Assembly: GCA_027563145.1 (NCBI GenBank)
Contig: CP071306.1
Location: forward strand, 868,001 to 932,000
Source: Halocatena halophila
Lineage (GTDB): Archaea > Halobacteriota > Halobacteria > Halobacteriales > Haloarculaceae
Direction of reading: 5' to 3'
DNA: 64,000 bases
The notes under the pieces were generated by a model. The model worked only from the letters and a program-made list of their open reading frames with translations, was not told the origin of the DNA and did not search any database. Position numbers and translations under genes: made by a program. Numbering within the stretch: the first letter of the stretch is position 1; each line of letters begins with the position of its first letter. Positions 9,541 to 18,194 of the stretch are shown in pieces.

Positions 9541-9801
9541 ATGGCAAACACGAAACTCTACACCGTGATTTACGTCGTACTGTTCGTCTTCGCGACCGCA
9601 CAGGTTGCGATCGAAGGAATGTCACTGGGCTTTGAACTCGCCGTCGGGCTCATCATCGGGCTCTCGGTGGTCAAGGCCGTCCTCGTCGCAGGGTATTACC
9701 AGCATCTGTTCACCGAACCGCGATCGGTAACCTACGTGGTTCTCAGTGGGCTTCTCACGGCGCTGGCACTCACGTTCGCCGCATCGTATTCGATCACGTG
9801 A
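9541..9801 (+). CDS. cytochrome c oxidase subunit IV family protein
   Basis: An 86-residue membrane protein with three predicted helices (about 6-25, 28-50, 60-84). It starts six bases after the subunit I-III stop. Size, topology and place fit the small prokaryotic subunit IV (COX4_pro/CtaF-like), an accessory that stabilises the CuB centre or assembly. Sequence conservation in this family is weak, so position carries much of the call. Confidence 0.75.
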   Translation: MANTKLYTVIYVVLFVFATAQVAIEGMSLGFELAVGLIIGLSVVKAVLVAGYYQHLFTEPRSVTYVVLSGLLTALALTFAASYSIT

Positions 9802-9847
9802 GGATCGGTTCGTAGCGCCTTTCTCGAGTCCACACGATCACTCACCG

Positions 9848-10093
9848 ATGAGTACTCCGGGGGAAATCTCACCCACAAATCTCTCGCCGATGGCATGGCG
9901 GTTGCTCCGCGTTGGTGCCGGCTTCGAACAACGGGCAGTCGAACGAGAGATCGACGAAATACAACAGGCACACGTCTCGATGCTCGAGCGAGGCGCACGC
10001 TCGCTTTCTCCAGCACGGCGAGCGACGCTGTTCGAGCTGTACGCCGACGAACTCACCACCGCGCAGGTGCGAGCCATTGTGGACCATTTCTGA
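9848..10093 (+). CDS. small hypothetical protein downstream of the oxidase operon
   Basis: An 81-residue soluble protein, rich in Arg and Glu, with no membrane segment. The start at 9848 (MSTPGEISP) is chosen because the frame upstream of it reads into the previous gene's non-coding tail with unusual composition. The centre (residues 20-55) looks like an amphipathic helix pair. I do not recognise the family. It is 46 bp after the subunit IV gene and may be co-transcribed. Confidence 0.55.
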   Translation: MSTPGEISPTNLSPMAWRLLRVGAGFEQRAVEREIDEIQQAHVSMLERGARSLSPARRATLFELYADELTTAQVRAIVDHF

Positions 10094-10155
10094 GCAGCTA
10101 CTGGTTAGAAAATCGAAATGGTTATTAGTGCTACCTAGAATGTGGCTGTGTATCA

Positions 10156-11751
10156 ATGATACATCGGTTACAATCGTCTGTTCGCAGTAGAATCGGCATA
10201 TTCCTGGTGGCGATACTCGGTGCGGTGGTGATCGCAGGCTTACCAACACCGGAAGGGCTGTCGATTCGAGGGCAGTACGCCCTGTCGACGATGTACTTCG
10301 CGGCGGTGTTGTGGATTTCAGGGGCCGTTGGGCTTGCGGTGACAGCGCTGTCCATTCCAGCGTTGTTGACCGCCTTTGGGGTGTACGCAGATCTCGATCA
10401 GGCGTTGCGGGGCTTTGCGGACCATCTGATCTTTCTTTTTATAGCAGGATTCATGCTGGCCAATGCGCTCCAGAAGTACGACATCGACCGCCGGATCGCA
10501 CTGTATATGATCGCCCGGCTGGGGAGTTCCCCCCGGTTTCTGGTGTTGGCAGTGATGTGTGCAACGGCTATCCTCTCGATGTGGGTGTCGAATACGGCAA
10601 CGACGGCGATGATGACGCCGATTGCGCTTGGCGTGCTCACGCAGGTGATCGGTCGCGAAGAGATCGAATCACGGGATGAACACGTCGCAACAGATGGGGG
10701 GCTGGCACAGGCTGGCGATGGCTTTACCAACATTCAGCTGTCGATGTTGCTCGGTACGGCATATGCAGCCAGCGTTGGCGGCGTTGGGACGCTCATCGGG
10801 ACGCCACCGAACGCAGTGTTGGCAACACAGCTAGAGGCAATGCACAACTACGAGATCGGATTCGTCGATTGGTTGTTCATCGGACTACCAATCGTGTTCG
10901 TTACGCTGCCGCTGGTCTGGTATCTGTTGACCTATCAGTTCTACCCGCCACGGATCGACGACGTTGGTGCGGCCAGAGCTCAGGCACGCACTGAACTCGA
11001 CGAGCTCGGAACGCTCTCGCCACGTGGACGATGGGTGTTGTACATTTTCACGGCGACAGCGCTGTTGTGGATGATCGGTGGATTAGAACGGCTCGCCGAG
11101 TTATTCCTCGGACCGGTGTGGCTGACGACGCTGTTCGGTGGCGAGGGAATGACGATTTTTGGCGTCGAGGGCCACCAGGGACTGCTGTATTACGTGATGG
11201 TCGGTCTCTACGCAATTCCTGCGCTGGTACTCGCCGAGACGATGACAATCGAGGAACTGCTCGACATCGACTGGGGCGTGATTTTGCTGTTCGGTGGAGG
11301 GATTTCGCTTGCCGATTCGCTTGCAGACACCGGCGCAACCGAGTGGATCGCACAGTCCGTCTTCGGTGGGTTGACCGGTGCACCGATCATTGTGGTCGTC
11401 GGTGCTGTGGTGTTGCTCATCATCTTCCTGACAGAGATGACCTCAAACACCGCGACGGCGTCGATCATCGTTCCGGTATTGATCTCTATCGGTGGGACGT
11501 TCGCAGCGACGCTTGGGCTCACACCCGTCGCTGCGGGCATCTTTCTGGCGGTGAGTGGGGCAATTGCGGCGAGTTTCGCGTTTGCGTTGCCGGTCGCCAC
11601 GCCACCGAACGCCATCGTCTTCGGGAGCGGCTATCTCGAACAGAGTCACATGATGCGGGCGGGTGTCATTCTGAACCTGGTGATGACCGTAGTGCTGACC
11701 GTGCTGATCTGGCTGTTGTTCCAGTTCGTCTGGCCCGTCCTGCTCTGGTGA
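10156..11751 (+). CDS. SLC13/DASS family sodium:anion symporter
   Basis: A 531-residue transporter with about 11-12 membrane helices. The two inverted-repeat Ser-Asn-Thr signatures of the divalent anion:Na+ symporter family are clear: W-V-S-N-T-A-T-T-A-M-M-T-P near residues 138-150 and M-T-S-N-T-A-T-A-S-I-I-V-P near 429-441. It also has the C-terminal A-L-P-V-A-T-P-P-N-A-I-V-F-G-S-G block. Substrates in the family are dicarboxylates, sulfate or phosphate; none can be chosen here. The gene starts at ATG 10156 after a short AT-rich promoter region. Confidence 0.9.
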   Translation: MIHRLQSSVRSRIGIFLVAILGAVVIAGLPTPEGLSIRGQYALSTMYFAAVLWISGAVGLAVTALSIPALLTAFGVYADLDQALRGFADHLIFLFIAGFMLANALQKYDIDRRIALYMIARLGSSPRFLVLAVMCATAILSMWVSNTATTAMMTPIALGVLTQVIGREEIESRDEHVATDGGLAQAGDGFTNIQLSMLLGTAYAASVGGVGTLIGTPPNAVLATQLEAMHNYEIGFVDWLFIGLPIVFVTLPLVWYLLTYQFYPPRIDDVGAARAQARTELDELGTLSPRGRWVLYIFTATALLWMIGGLERLAELFLGPVWLTTLFGGEGMTIFGVEGHQGLLYYVMVGLYAIPALVLAETMTIEELLDIDWGVILLFGGGISLADSLADTGATEWIAQSVFGGLTGAPIIVVVGAVVLLIIFLTEMTSNTATASIIVPVLISIGGTFAATLGLTPVAAGIFLAVSGAIAASFAFALPVATPPNAIVFGSGYLEQSHMMRAGVILNLVMTVVLTVLIWLLFQFVWPVLLW

Positions 11752-12054
11752 CTAGATCCAGATGAACACGTAGACGTACGTAAAACCAAAGAACGTGCAG
11801 ATGAACGCAGCAACAATTTTGAGATGGTAGACGAACAGCTCGTCCGTCTCGGTATCACTCGCCGACTCGAAGCGTTCGCGTTGTGTTGTATCCAACTCAC
11901 GTTCGTGTCGTTCGCCCAGATGTAACGCACACAATCGCTCGGTCGGAAACGGTCGATCACAGAACGGACAGCGATCGGCTGGCGTCACATCCTCTGGAAC
12001 GGACGTGGCGATCGACTGTACTGTTGCATCATCGTGTCGGGATTGGCGTGACAT
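11752..12054 (-). CDS. C2H2-type zinc finger membrane-anchored protein
   Basis: A 100-residue protein with one zinc-finger-like site (C29-x2-C32-x12-H45-x4-H50) and a single C-terminal membrane helix (about residues 78-98). The finger would face the cytoplasm. Similar short finger-plus-helix proteins occur in haloarchaea without known function. It follows the 466-residue membrane protein gene by one base, so the two are probably an operon. Its stop abuts the convergent SLC13 gene. Confidence 0.7.
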   Translation of the reverse strand: MSRQSRHDDATVQSIATSVPEDVTPADRCPFCDRPFPTERLCALHLGERHERELDTTQRERFESASDTETDELFVYHLKIVAAFICTFFGFTYVYVFIWI

Positions 12055-12055
12055 A

Positions 12056-13456
12056 TCAGGAGACGAATGGCGGCGCAGCGTACGGTTGTAACACGATCCA
12101 CATGCTCACGACGGTGTAGGCCATCATGGTCACGACCAGCGGATACTGGATGCGAAGCGGCTGGAGCGTGCCCGTGAACAGTTCGAACGCGCTCGCGTGT
12201 GCAACCCAGACGGCGACGATGTGGCCAAAAAGCACGAGCAGTAACTGGAGTCCCCCAATCCATGGACCGGGGACGAGCCGAACCGGAACCATGGGACCAC
12301 CGAGGGGCTGGACGATGGCAACCAGAAGCACCGGCAGTAGTTCGAGGAGATAGCCCAGATAGTGTGCGAGATGGTAGCTGGCGGCGATTGCCAGCAACGA
12401 CGGCACGAACCGATCGGCGATCACCGCAGTGGTGACGAACGTCGGCCCTGTCCGTCGGGTGTAACGGACAGCCGCCCGATACACGAACAAAAACAGCAGA
12501 TAACCACCACCCAGCGCGAGCAGATACACCAACAGCGCAGCAACACCCGGACCGGACACCATCGATCGGACGACGGTGGCCCACAGCTCGGTCCCAGTGA
12601 GTCCATCGTACGTCGTCGCCCAGAGGATGGCGATGACGAATCGAACGTCACCCCACCGCACGAGATCGGATGCGGGCGAACGAATCGTGAGCGTGCCGTT
12701 GGCGATGTGAAACGGTGCGACGCTCCCATAGGCGCGAAACACGCGCGAAATCGGATCGACACGCTCGAACCACCGACTGCCGAACAGCCAGCCCCCACCA
12801 ACGGTGAGCACCGAGTAGCCGATGATCACCGCGCTAAGCAGCCGCGGATCGGTGGCGAGCGGTGTCACAACCTCGAGAAACACCAGTCCCAACAGTCCAC
12901 AGACAGCAGCCCACCGTTCGACAATCGGTGGAATTTGGCGTCTGCGACCATCGACATCGAGTGCATCAACGATCGTTCGCCAGGGATTGAACTGTGGCCA
13001 GCTGTTTGTGAACGTGTAGACCGAGATGGTGTAGCCAGCCCACCAGCCAACCCAGACGAACAGGATCGTGAGGCTGCTCAGTGGTGAGACGGGTCCAACG
13101 AGACCCACCACAAGGAGGACTATTAGCCAGCCGACCGAGAGCCAGCCGACCGAGAGCCAGCCGACACGCCGACCGAGCCATCGCAGCCAATCGGGGAATC
13201 GATAGCGCAGCGAGCGCCGGCTGAACCAGCAGAGAAACTCCCGATCGGTCACCGTCGCTGTGAGCAAAAACGAACTAAAGACGACGCCACCGCCAGTCGA
13301 GAGCAACAGCCACTGTGGGACTGTTACCGGTTCGTCGGAAGGCCGTATCGCACCGGCGTGTGCCACTACCGGATCACAGAGCATCATTGTGAGACAGACA
13401 CCAACTGCGAACCAGCCACTCACACGCACCCACCGAAGGGACCACTTCGAATCCAT
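12056..13456 (-). CDS. polytopic membrane protein of unknown function
   Basis: A 466-residue protein with an N-terminal signal-like helix and about 11 further hydrophobic segments. After the first helix comes A-H-A-G-A-I-R-P-S, a short exposed stretch. I see a weak likeness to membrane proteins annotated as fenitrothion hydrolase-like in haloarchaea, a name that should not be taken as a function. A 15-bp in-frame tandem repeat (13125-13165) gives a repeated G-W-L-S-V peptide in a membrane segment near residues 98-112. It sits between two other small membrane-protein genes on the same strand. Confidence 0.65.
   Translation of the reverse strand: MDSKWSLRWVRVSGWFAVGVCLTMMLCDPVVAHAGAIRPSDEPVTVPQWLLLSTGGGVVFSSFLLTATVTDREFLCWFSRRSLRYRFPDWLRWLGRRVGWLSVGWLSVGWLIVLLVVGLVGPVSPLSSLTILFVWVGWWAGYTISVYTFTNSWPQFNPWRTIVDALDVDGRRRQIPPIVERWAAVCGLLGLVFLEVVTPLATDPRLLSAVIIGYSVLTVGGGWLFGSRWFERVDPISRVFRAYGSVAPFHIANGTLTIRSPASDLVRWGDVRFVIAILWATTYDGLTGTELWATVVRSMVSGPGVAALLVYLLALGGGYLLFLFVYRAAVRYTRRTGPTFVTTAVIADRFVPSLLAIAASYHLAHYLGYLLELLPVLLVAIVQPLGGPMVPVRLVPGPWIGGLQLLLVLFGHIVAVWVAHASAFELFTGTLQPLRIQYPLVVTMMAYTVVSMWIVLQPYAAPPFVS
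13125..13165. repeat. 15-bp tandem repeat inside a membrane protein gene
   Basis: The unit AGCCAGCCGACCGAG occurs twice in full (13125-13139, 13140-13154) and then 11 bases of a third copy. It keeps frame and encodes a five-residue repeat (GWLSV) in a hydrophobic segment. Repeats of this kind change length by slippage. Confidence 0.8.
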
Positions 13457-13460
13457 CGAA

Positions 13461-13889
13461 TCAGCCGACGAGGACGAGTTGGCCTGCGATCACGGCGATC
13501 GCGATACAACCGAGCAGCCAGAGCGCCACTCCCGTGGCCTCCGCGCTCTTGCGACCGTGACTGCGCAACGAAACGTAGATCCCCGAGATAAGATAGCCAC
13601 AGAAAATACCACCAAGCACCACTGCAATGAGGATGCCCGCGGTCTGGCCCGCAAACTGTCCGATCGAGTCACCAGCGAGAAACGCAAGCGTTCCTCCGCC
13701 AGCTACAGCGACGAGTAGTAAAAACCCAAGGATCCAGCTGGAAGGAATCTCCTCCTCAGCGGTGGCTGACTGTGGTGGGGGTGTGGCTGGGCTCGATTTG
13801 CTCGTTCGCAGTCGGGTGAATACCACCACAACCGCCACGAGCAACACACCCATCGATGCGGTGAGTGCTACCGTGTTTGAGAGTATCAT
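13461..13889 (-). CDS. small membrane protein of unknown function
   Basis: About 142 residues from the likely start MILSNTV (13889); a longer frame opens at 13904. Four hydrophobic segments: residues 3-23, 52-72, 80-102 and 115-140, with a Pro/Ser/Ala-rich loop after the first. The gene is four bases upstream of the 466-residue membrane protein on the same strand, so they are probably co-transcribed and may act together in the membrane. Family not recognised. Confidence 0.6.
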   Translation of the reverse strand: MILSNTVALTASMGVLLVAVVVVFTRLRTSKSSPATPPPQSATAEEEIPSSWILGFLLLVAVAGGGTLAFLAGDSIGQFAGQTAGILIAVVLGGIFCGYLISGIYVSLRSHGRKSAEATGVALWLLGCIAIAVIAGQLVLVG

Positions 13890-13960
13890 GGTGTACCACC
13901 CCATTACGAGCCATCCCTAATAAGAATTGCAGCGAACGGTCAGTTCAGCGAGACGATTTG

Positions 13961-14536
13961 TCACTCGAAGTCGCGGCGCATCGCAATCTCGAACCAGGGG
14001 CAGAGACGGAGTTGGCGGTACTGACGAGGATTCTCGTAGAGTCGCTCGTAGGGAACCCACAGATAGCCGCCAACTTCGGCCGGATCCGGATCGAGTGTCG
14101 TCTCATCGAGCGTACATTTCAACACCGAGCACACCTCGAACTCGACGCCGTCGTTGAGATAGTATCGTTTGTACTCGAACTTATCCGTCACCCGGAGGTC
14201 TGAGTACTGTGACGGCTCGATACCGAGTTCTTCTTCGAGTCGCTCCTCGGTGGCATCGATCTGGGTCTGTCCCTCAATGGGGTGGGAGGCGACGGTTCCA
14301 TCCCAGTGTGTGTCCCAGAGTCGTTTGTCTGCGCTGCGCTGTGCGAGCAGAATGTTCCCGTCGCCATCGAACACCAGCGCGGTGAACGCTCGGTGGCGGA
14401 TTCCATCGCCGGTATGAGCGGTAAGTCGGTTGACGACCTCCTGTGGGTTGTCATCGCCGTCCACAGCGACGACGTTCTGGGCCGCATTCTCGTGCGACAA
14501 CTCGTCGTCGGACGACGAGATCGAATCTGTGGCCAT
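13961..14536 (-). CDS. idi: type 1 isopentenyl-diphosphate delta-isomerase (Nudix fold)
   Basis: Interconverts IPP and DMAPP, the first branch point of archaeal lipid, carotenoid and quinone side-chain synthesis. The protein is 191 residues. The Nudix-like block runs from residue 50, with F-T-A-L-V-F-D, L-L-A-Q-R-S, W-D-T-H-W-D and an E-rich helix (T-E-E-R-L-E-E-E-L-G, 96-105). The motif that holds the catalytic Cys in bacterial enzymes (C-x-H-P) reads V-A-S-H-P here, with Ala83 in place of Cys. I believe haloarchaeal homologues share this change, but could not check. Confidence 0.82.
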   Translation of the reverse strand: MATDSISSSDDELSHENAAQNVVAVDGDDNPQEVVNRLTAHTGDGIRHRAFTALVFDGDGNILLAQRSADKRLWDTHWDGTVASHPIEGQTQIDATEERLEEELGIEPSQYSDLRVTDKFEYKRYYLNDGVEFEVCSVLKCTLDETTLDPDPAEVGGYLWVPYERLYENPRQYRQLRLCPWFEIAMRRDFE

Positions 14537-14587
14537 GCGCGTGAATCAGTGTGGTGATCTTAAGGCCTCTTCGAATTCCGTGGTGGC

Positions 14588-15007
14588 TTACCCAAGCCGT
14601 TCATCCAGAATGAGCCGTGTTTTCGTACTCTTTACCTCCTCGAGACCGCGTGCTTTGGTAATCAGGTCGTTCACTCGTCGCGTATCAGTCGCATCGACCA
14701 CTAACACAATGTCTTCTTCGCCACTCACCTGCCAGACGAAATCGACCTCATCCCACTCGGCCATGCACTCGGACACTGCCGTCGTGTCTACGTCCACTGC
14801 AACGGAGATCTCAACCATCGCCTTGACGTTACCCGTCCGCGTCGAAACCGTAAACCGCTCGATGATTCCGTTATCGACCAGTCGATCGACTCGATTTCTG
14901 ACCGTCCCCTCGGAGGTGTCGACCGTCGAGGCGATCTCCGTGTAGGGCATCCGAGCATCTCGACGGAGGACGTTCAGGATATCCCGATCGAGACTGTCCA
15001 TTTCCAT
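14588..15007 (-). CDS. Lrp/AsnC family transcriptional regulator
   Basis: A 139-residue regulator. Residues 1-60 form the winged helix (L-D-R-D-I-L-N-V-L-R-R-D-A-R then T-E-I-A...S-E-G-T-V-R-N-R-V). Residues 65-139 form the RAM ligand-binding domain. ATG codons at 15007 and 15001 are both possible. It is divergent from carA, 102 bp away, with a perfect inverted repeat between them, so it is likely to control carA, itself, or both. The effector, probably an amino acid, is unknown. Confidence 0.88.
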   Translation of the reverse strand: MEMDSLDRDILNVLRRDARMPYTEIASTVDTSEGTVRNRVDRLVDNGIIERFTVSTRTGNVKAMVEISVAVDVDTTAVSECMAEWDEVDFVWQVSGEEDIVLVVDATDTRRVNDLITKARGLEEVKSTKTRLILDERLG

Positions 15008-15050
15008 TGAGGTTATTGTGTAACAGTGGCCGTCACTTGTGAATTACGAT

Positions 15051-15071
15051 ATTCGAAGCTAGATTTCGAAT
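15051..15071. promoter_or_regulatory. perfect inverted repeat, candidate Lrp operator between lrp and carA
   Basis: ATTCGAA (15051-15057), seven bases, TTCGAAT (15065-15071): a perfect 7+7 inverted repeat with a 7-bp spacer. It sits 44 bp from the Lrp start and 39 bp from the carA start. Spacing and symmetry suit a dimeric winged-helix protein. Confidence 0.55.
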
Positions 15072-15109
15072 GACAATGGTTAAGGCGATCAATAGATACT
15101 TTTTTCGTA

Positions 15110-16177
15110 ATGACGAACGCCTACGTTGCGCTCGAGGGGGGTCGTGTGGTCACCGCTCGCTCTCGTGCTCCGGGTCGTGCTCATGGCGAACTGGTGTTCA
15201 CAACCGCATACACCGGATACGAGGAGAGTCTCACCGATCCATCGTACGAAGAGCAGGTGTTAACCTTTTCCTATCCGTTGATCGGCAACTACGGCGTCCG
15301 CGAGGAGCGATTCGAATCCGACCGGGTACATCCACGGGCAGCCGTCGCTCGCGAGCTGACCGACGATGTCGCTGCGTGGCTCACAGAAGAAGGTGTCCCA
15401 GCGGTTGATCAGCTCGACACGCGCGAACTCGTGATTGCCATTCGTGAGGAGGGCGCAATGAAGTGTGGAATCGCTGCTGGCCCGGACGCAACGCCCGAGG
15501 CTGCACTCGAGGAGCTATCGGCGTGTGTGTCGATGAGCGATCACACCGAGATTGGCGAGCAGGTGACGGTTGACAGTCCGGTGGCGTACAATCGCGACGG
15601 CGATGGGCCAGACGTTGCACTCATCGATTGTGGTGCAAAAGGTTCGATCGTCACGTCGCTCATCGACCGCGGCGCAACGGTCCACGTGTTGCCCTGTGAC
15701 ACCACCGCAGACGCCATCACGGAGCTTGCGCCAGATATACTGTTCATCTCGAATGGCCCAGGCGATCCGAAAAACTTCGAGGCGGCCGGCGAGCTCGTCT
15801 CGACGTTTGCTGGCGACATTCCGATGGCCGGAATCTGTCTCGGCCAGCAGGTGATCGCCGACGCGCTCGGTGGCGACACCGAGAAGATGACGTTTGGCCA
15901 TCGTGGCGTCAACCAGCCCGTCCGTGACCTTCGCTCCGGACAGGTGCTCATGACGACACAGAACCACGGCTACACGGTCAGCGATCCCGGCCAGCTCGAA
16001 GTGACCCAGGTGAACGTCAACGACGACACGCCAGAAGGACTCGACAGCGACGAACTCAACATCATCACCCGGCAGTATCACCCAGAGGCCAACCCTGGTC
16101 CAGAAGACACGCTCGGCTTTTTCGACGACGTTGTGGCGCTTTCTGGCTCGACGAAAGCGGTGTCCTCAGCGGACTGA
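15110..16177 (+). CDS. carA: carbamoyl-phosphate synthase small subunit
   Basis: The glutaminase subunit, which passes ammonia from glutamine to CarB for carbamoyl phosphate needed by arginine and pyrimidine synthesis. The protein is 355 residues. Residues 1-130 are the CPSase small-chain domain (Y-T-G-Y-E-E-S-L-T-D-P-S-Y and L-D-T-R-E-L). From about 165 it is a class I glutamine amidotransferase with nucleophile C243 in A-G-I-C-L-G-Q-Q and the H324/E326 pair in Q-Y-H-P-E-A. carB does not follow and is not in the window. The pyrimidine gene pyrF is in the window but far away. Confidence 0.95.
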   Translation: MTNAYVALEGGRVVTARSRAPGRAHGELVFTTAYTGYEESLTDPSYEEQVLTFSYPLIGNYGVREERFESDRVHPRAAVARELTDDVAAWLTEEGVPAVDQLDTRELVIAIREEGAMKCGIAAGPDATPEAALEELSACVSMSDHTEIGEQVTVDSPVAYNRDGDGPDVALIDCGAKGSIVTSLIDRGATVHVLPCDTTADAITELAPDILFISNGPGDPKNFEAAGELVSTFAGDIPMAGICLGQQVIADALGGDTEKMTFGHRGVNQPVRDLRSGQVLMTTQNHGYTVSDPGQLEVTQVNVNDDTPEGLDSDELNIITRQYHPEANPGPEDTLGFFDDVVALSGSTKAVSSAD

Positions 16178-16190
16178 ACACACAACATAG

Positions 16191-16199
16191 TTCTTTTTT
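16191..16199 (+). terminator. T-rich terminator after carA
   Basis: A TTCTTTTTT run lies 14 bp after the carA stop. U-rich tracts end archaeal transcripts; no hairpin is needed. Confidence 0.5.
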
Positions 16200-16320
16200 G
16201 TGGCGTACGAGGCTGGTGATCATTGCTGAGTGACAGCCGTATCGCTTGTGCGACCCAGCGCTCCGTTCGCTTCGGTGGTGAAGCCATTTGGCTACCGGGA
16301 TGAAGGATAGTCACGAATAG

Positions 16321-16350
16321 CCTAATCTGAATTAGGCTAACTCGGATTAG
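16321..16350. promoter_or_regulatory. palindromic hairpin ahead of the DUF234 fragment
   Basis: CCTAAT-CTGA-ATTAGG (16321-16336) is a perfect inverted repeat, followed by a second looser one, CTAA-CTCGGA-TTAG (16337-16350). It ends at the first codon of the ATPase fragment. It could be an operator left from the intact gene, or a rearrangement scar. Confidence 0.4.
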
Positions 16351-16682
16351 TGTATTCTGCGTTGCATTACACCGAAACCGTCGTCGATATCGGTCGCTGG
16401 TGGTACAATGGCCACGAGGTTGATGTGGTTAGACTCACCACTGAGGGAACTCTCGTCGTTGGAGAGTGTACATTCACGAATTCGCCGCTCGAGTACGGTG
16501 CGCTCGCCTCACTCGAAACACACGCCGATCACATCCGGTGGAGTCCACATGGTAGCAAGCCGACAGTGGAATATGCCTTGTTCAGTCGTAATAGAACGAC
16601 ACGATCCGTTCAGGAAGCCGTCGCCGATCGTGATGTGATTCGATCGTTCGATCTTCACGAGATAACACAGGCCGTACAATGA
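16350..16682 (+). pseudogene. C-terminal remnant of an archaeal DUF234-type AAA ATPase
   Basis: A 110-residue frame with the C-terminal nuclease-like DUF234 pattern of archaeal ATPases: V-D-I-G-R-W-W-Y-N-G-H-E-V-D-V-V followed by L-V-V-G-E-C-T-F (the usual form is G-E-C-K-W). Full proteins are over 400 residues and carry a P-loop ATPase domain, which is absent here. It lies between carA and secY on opposite strands, a place where housekeeping genes would be expected. It is probably a decayed fragment, though a short expressed protein cannot be excluded. Confidence 0.6.
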
Positions 16683-16739
16683 CGATCAAGAATCGTCGAA
16701 CAACAATCAGCGCAAAAGAAATCCGCGATCCGCGCTCGA

Positions 16740-18194
16740 TCAGCTGAACATGTCCCGCATCACGGGATGCATCTCCATTAACTGCTCTTCTGCAATCTCC
16801 TCGTAGAGCTTATACGTAATCGAGACGGTGAGCAGGAGTCCAGTTCCAGACACCTGTCCGATCGTTCCGAGCATGTTGGCTCCGACCGCGAGCAGCCCAA
16901 CGAGGGCACCGCCGATGATCGTCACTTGCGGAATGTATCGCGCGAGCACCTTCTCCATCACACCTGGGTTCCGACGGAAGCCGGGAATCTGCATCCCCGA
17001 GTTCTGGATCTTCTCTGCGGAGGCTTCTGGCCCCATGTCTGTCGTTTCCACCCAGAAGACTGCAAACAGCGCACCGCCAACGACCATGAACAACAGATCG
17101 ATGCCGATCCGTAGCAGTATCTGGGCGGGCTCTGTGGCCAGCGCGTCAATCCACTGCGTCGATCGAATGGGCTGGAAGTAGTAAAACAGCCCATCCGTTG
17201 GGACCAACCCCGCCTGTTGGTTCTGTGTATACTCCCAGAATGGCATCATATTGCCGAACTGGCCGTACAGGAGTTTGCCAACGAGCTGAATGTTGGCCTG
17301 CAGCGCACGGACGAGAATCATCGGCAGCACGCTGGCGTAGATGAGCTTCACGGGATACCGACCGCGGGCACCCTTTACCTTCGCGTGACTCAGTGGAATC
17401 TCAACGCGCACGCTCTCTGCATACACGACGATCGCGAAGATCAACAACGTGGTGAACAGCGCGAGGAGATTTCCGGGTCCAAGTAGCAGTGAGGACAGCC
17501 CACTGCCCGACAACACCGGGCCAAGCGGTGTCTTTCCGATGATAATATCGAACCAGCTCGCGAAGAATCCTTTCGGCTGACCGGTCCCGAAGAATCCGCG
17601 CATGAGCGACTGGCTCACGCCGGCGATGATGAACAGGCCGATTCCGCTCCCGACGCCCCACTTGCTGATCACTTCGTCCATGAACAACAACAGGAGACCG
17701 CCGACCAGGAGCTGCGCGAAGATGAGTACCTGAACGCCAAACGTTCCAATCCCGAGCTGTGCGCCAAGCGCCTCGCTCGCGGGCAGCATGCCCCCGATAA
17801 ACACCATCGGCAGCCCGGTCAAGAAGATCATCACGACGACCAGGAACTTCTGCAGTCCCTGATACAGCGCCTGATCACGTGGATTCGAGGTGTCGAGCCC
17901 GAGGAGATTCGCCCCACCGAGCAGCTGCAACACAATGCTTGCAGTGACGATCGGTCCAATTCCCAGATGTAACACGGTCCCGGTTCCACCAGCCAGAATG
18001 GCACGGAACTGACCGTAAATATCAGACGATCCCTGTCCTCCCAGCCCGAACAGGTAGACGTTCGTCAGGAAGAAATACAGGACAAGCACGCCTGCTGTCC
18101 AGCCAATCTTCCGTTTGAACGGTACGTGGCCCTGTGGGCGTGAGACGGTGGGCATCCGGGTGAGGACCGGGGCGGCGGTCTCCTTCCAACTCAT
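16740..18194 (-). CDS. secY: preprotein translocase subunit SecY
   Basis: The channel subunit of the Sec translocon, 484 residues with ten membrane helices. Typical blocks are G-Q-G-S-S-D-I-Y-G-Q, G-I-G-P-I-V-T-A-S-I-V-L-Q-L-L, S-K-W-G-V-G-S-G-I-G-L-F-I and V-E-I-P-L-S-H-A-K-V-K-G-A-R-G-R-Y-P-V-K-L. It is the last gene of the ribosomal cluster, overlapping L15 by one base (TAATG), so translation is probably coupled. A T-rich stretch on the minus strand at about 16715-16723 may end the operon. The adenylate kinase gene I would expect next in many haloarchaea is missing. Confidence 0.97.
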   Translation of the reverse strand: MSWKETAAPVLTRMPTVSRPQGHVPFKRKIGWTAGVLVLYFFLTNVYLFGLGGQGSSDIYGQFRAILAGGTGTVLHLGIGPIVTASIVLQLLGGANLLGLDTSNPRDQALYQGLQKFLVVVMIFLTGLPMVFIGGMLPASEALGAQLGIGTFGVQVLIFAQLLVGGLLLLFMDEVISKWGVGSGIGLFIIAGVSQSLMRGFFGTGQPKGFFASWFDIIIGKTPLGPVLSGSGLSSLLLGPGNLLALFTTLLIFAIVVYAESVRVEIPLSHAKVKGARGRYPVKLIYASVLPMILVRALQANIQLVGKLLYGQFGNMMPFWEYTQNQQAGLVPTDGLFYYFQPIRSTQWIDALATEPAQILLRIGIDLLFMVVGGALFAVFWVETTDMGPEASAEKIQNSGMQIPGFRRNPGVMEKVLARYIPQVTIIGGALVGLLAVGANMLGTIGQVSGTGLLLTVSITYKLYEEIAEEQLMEMHPVMRDMFS

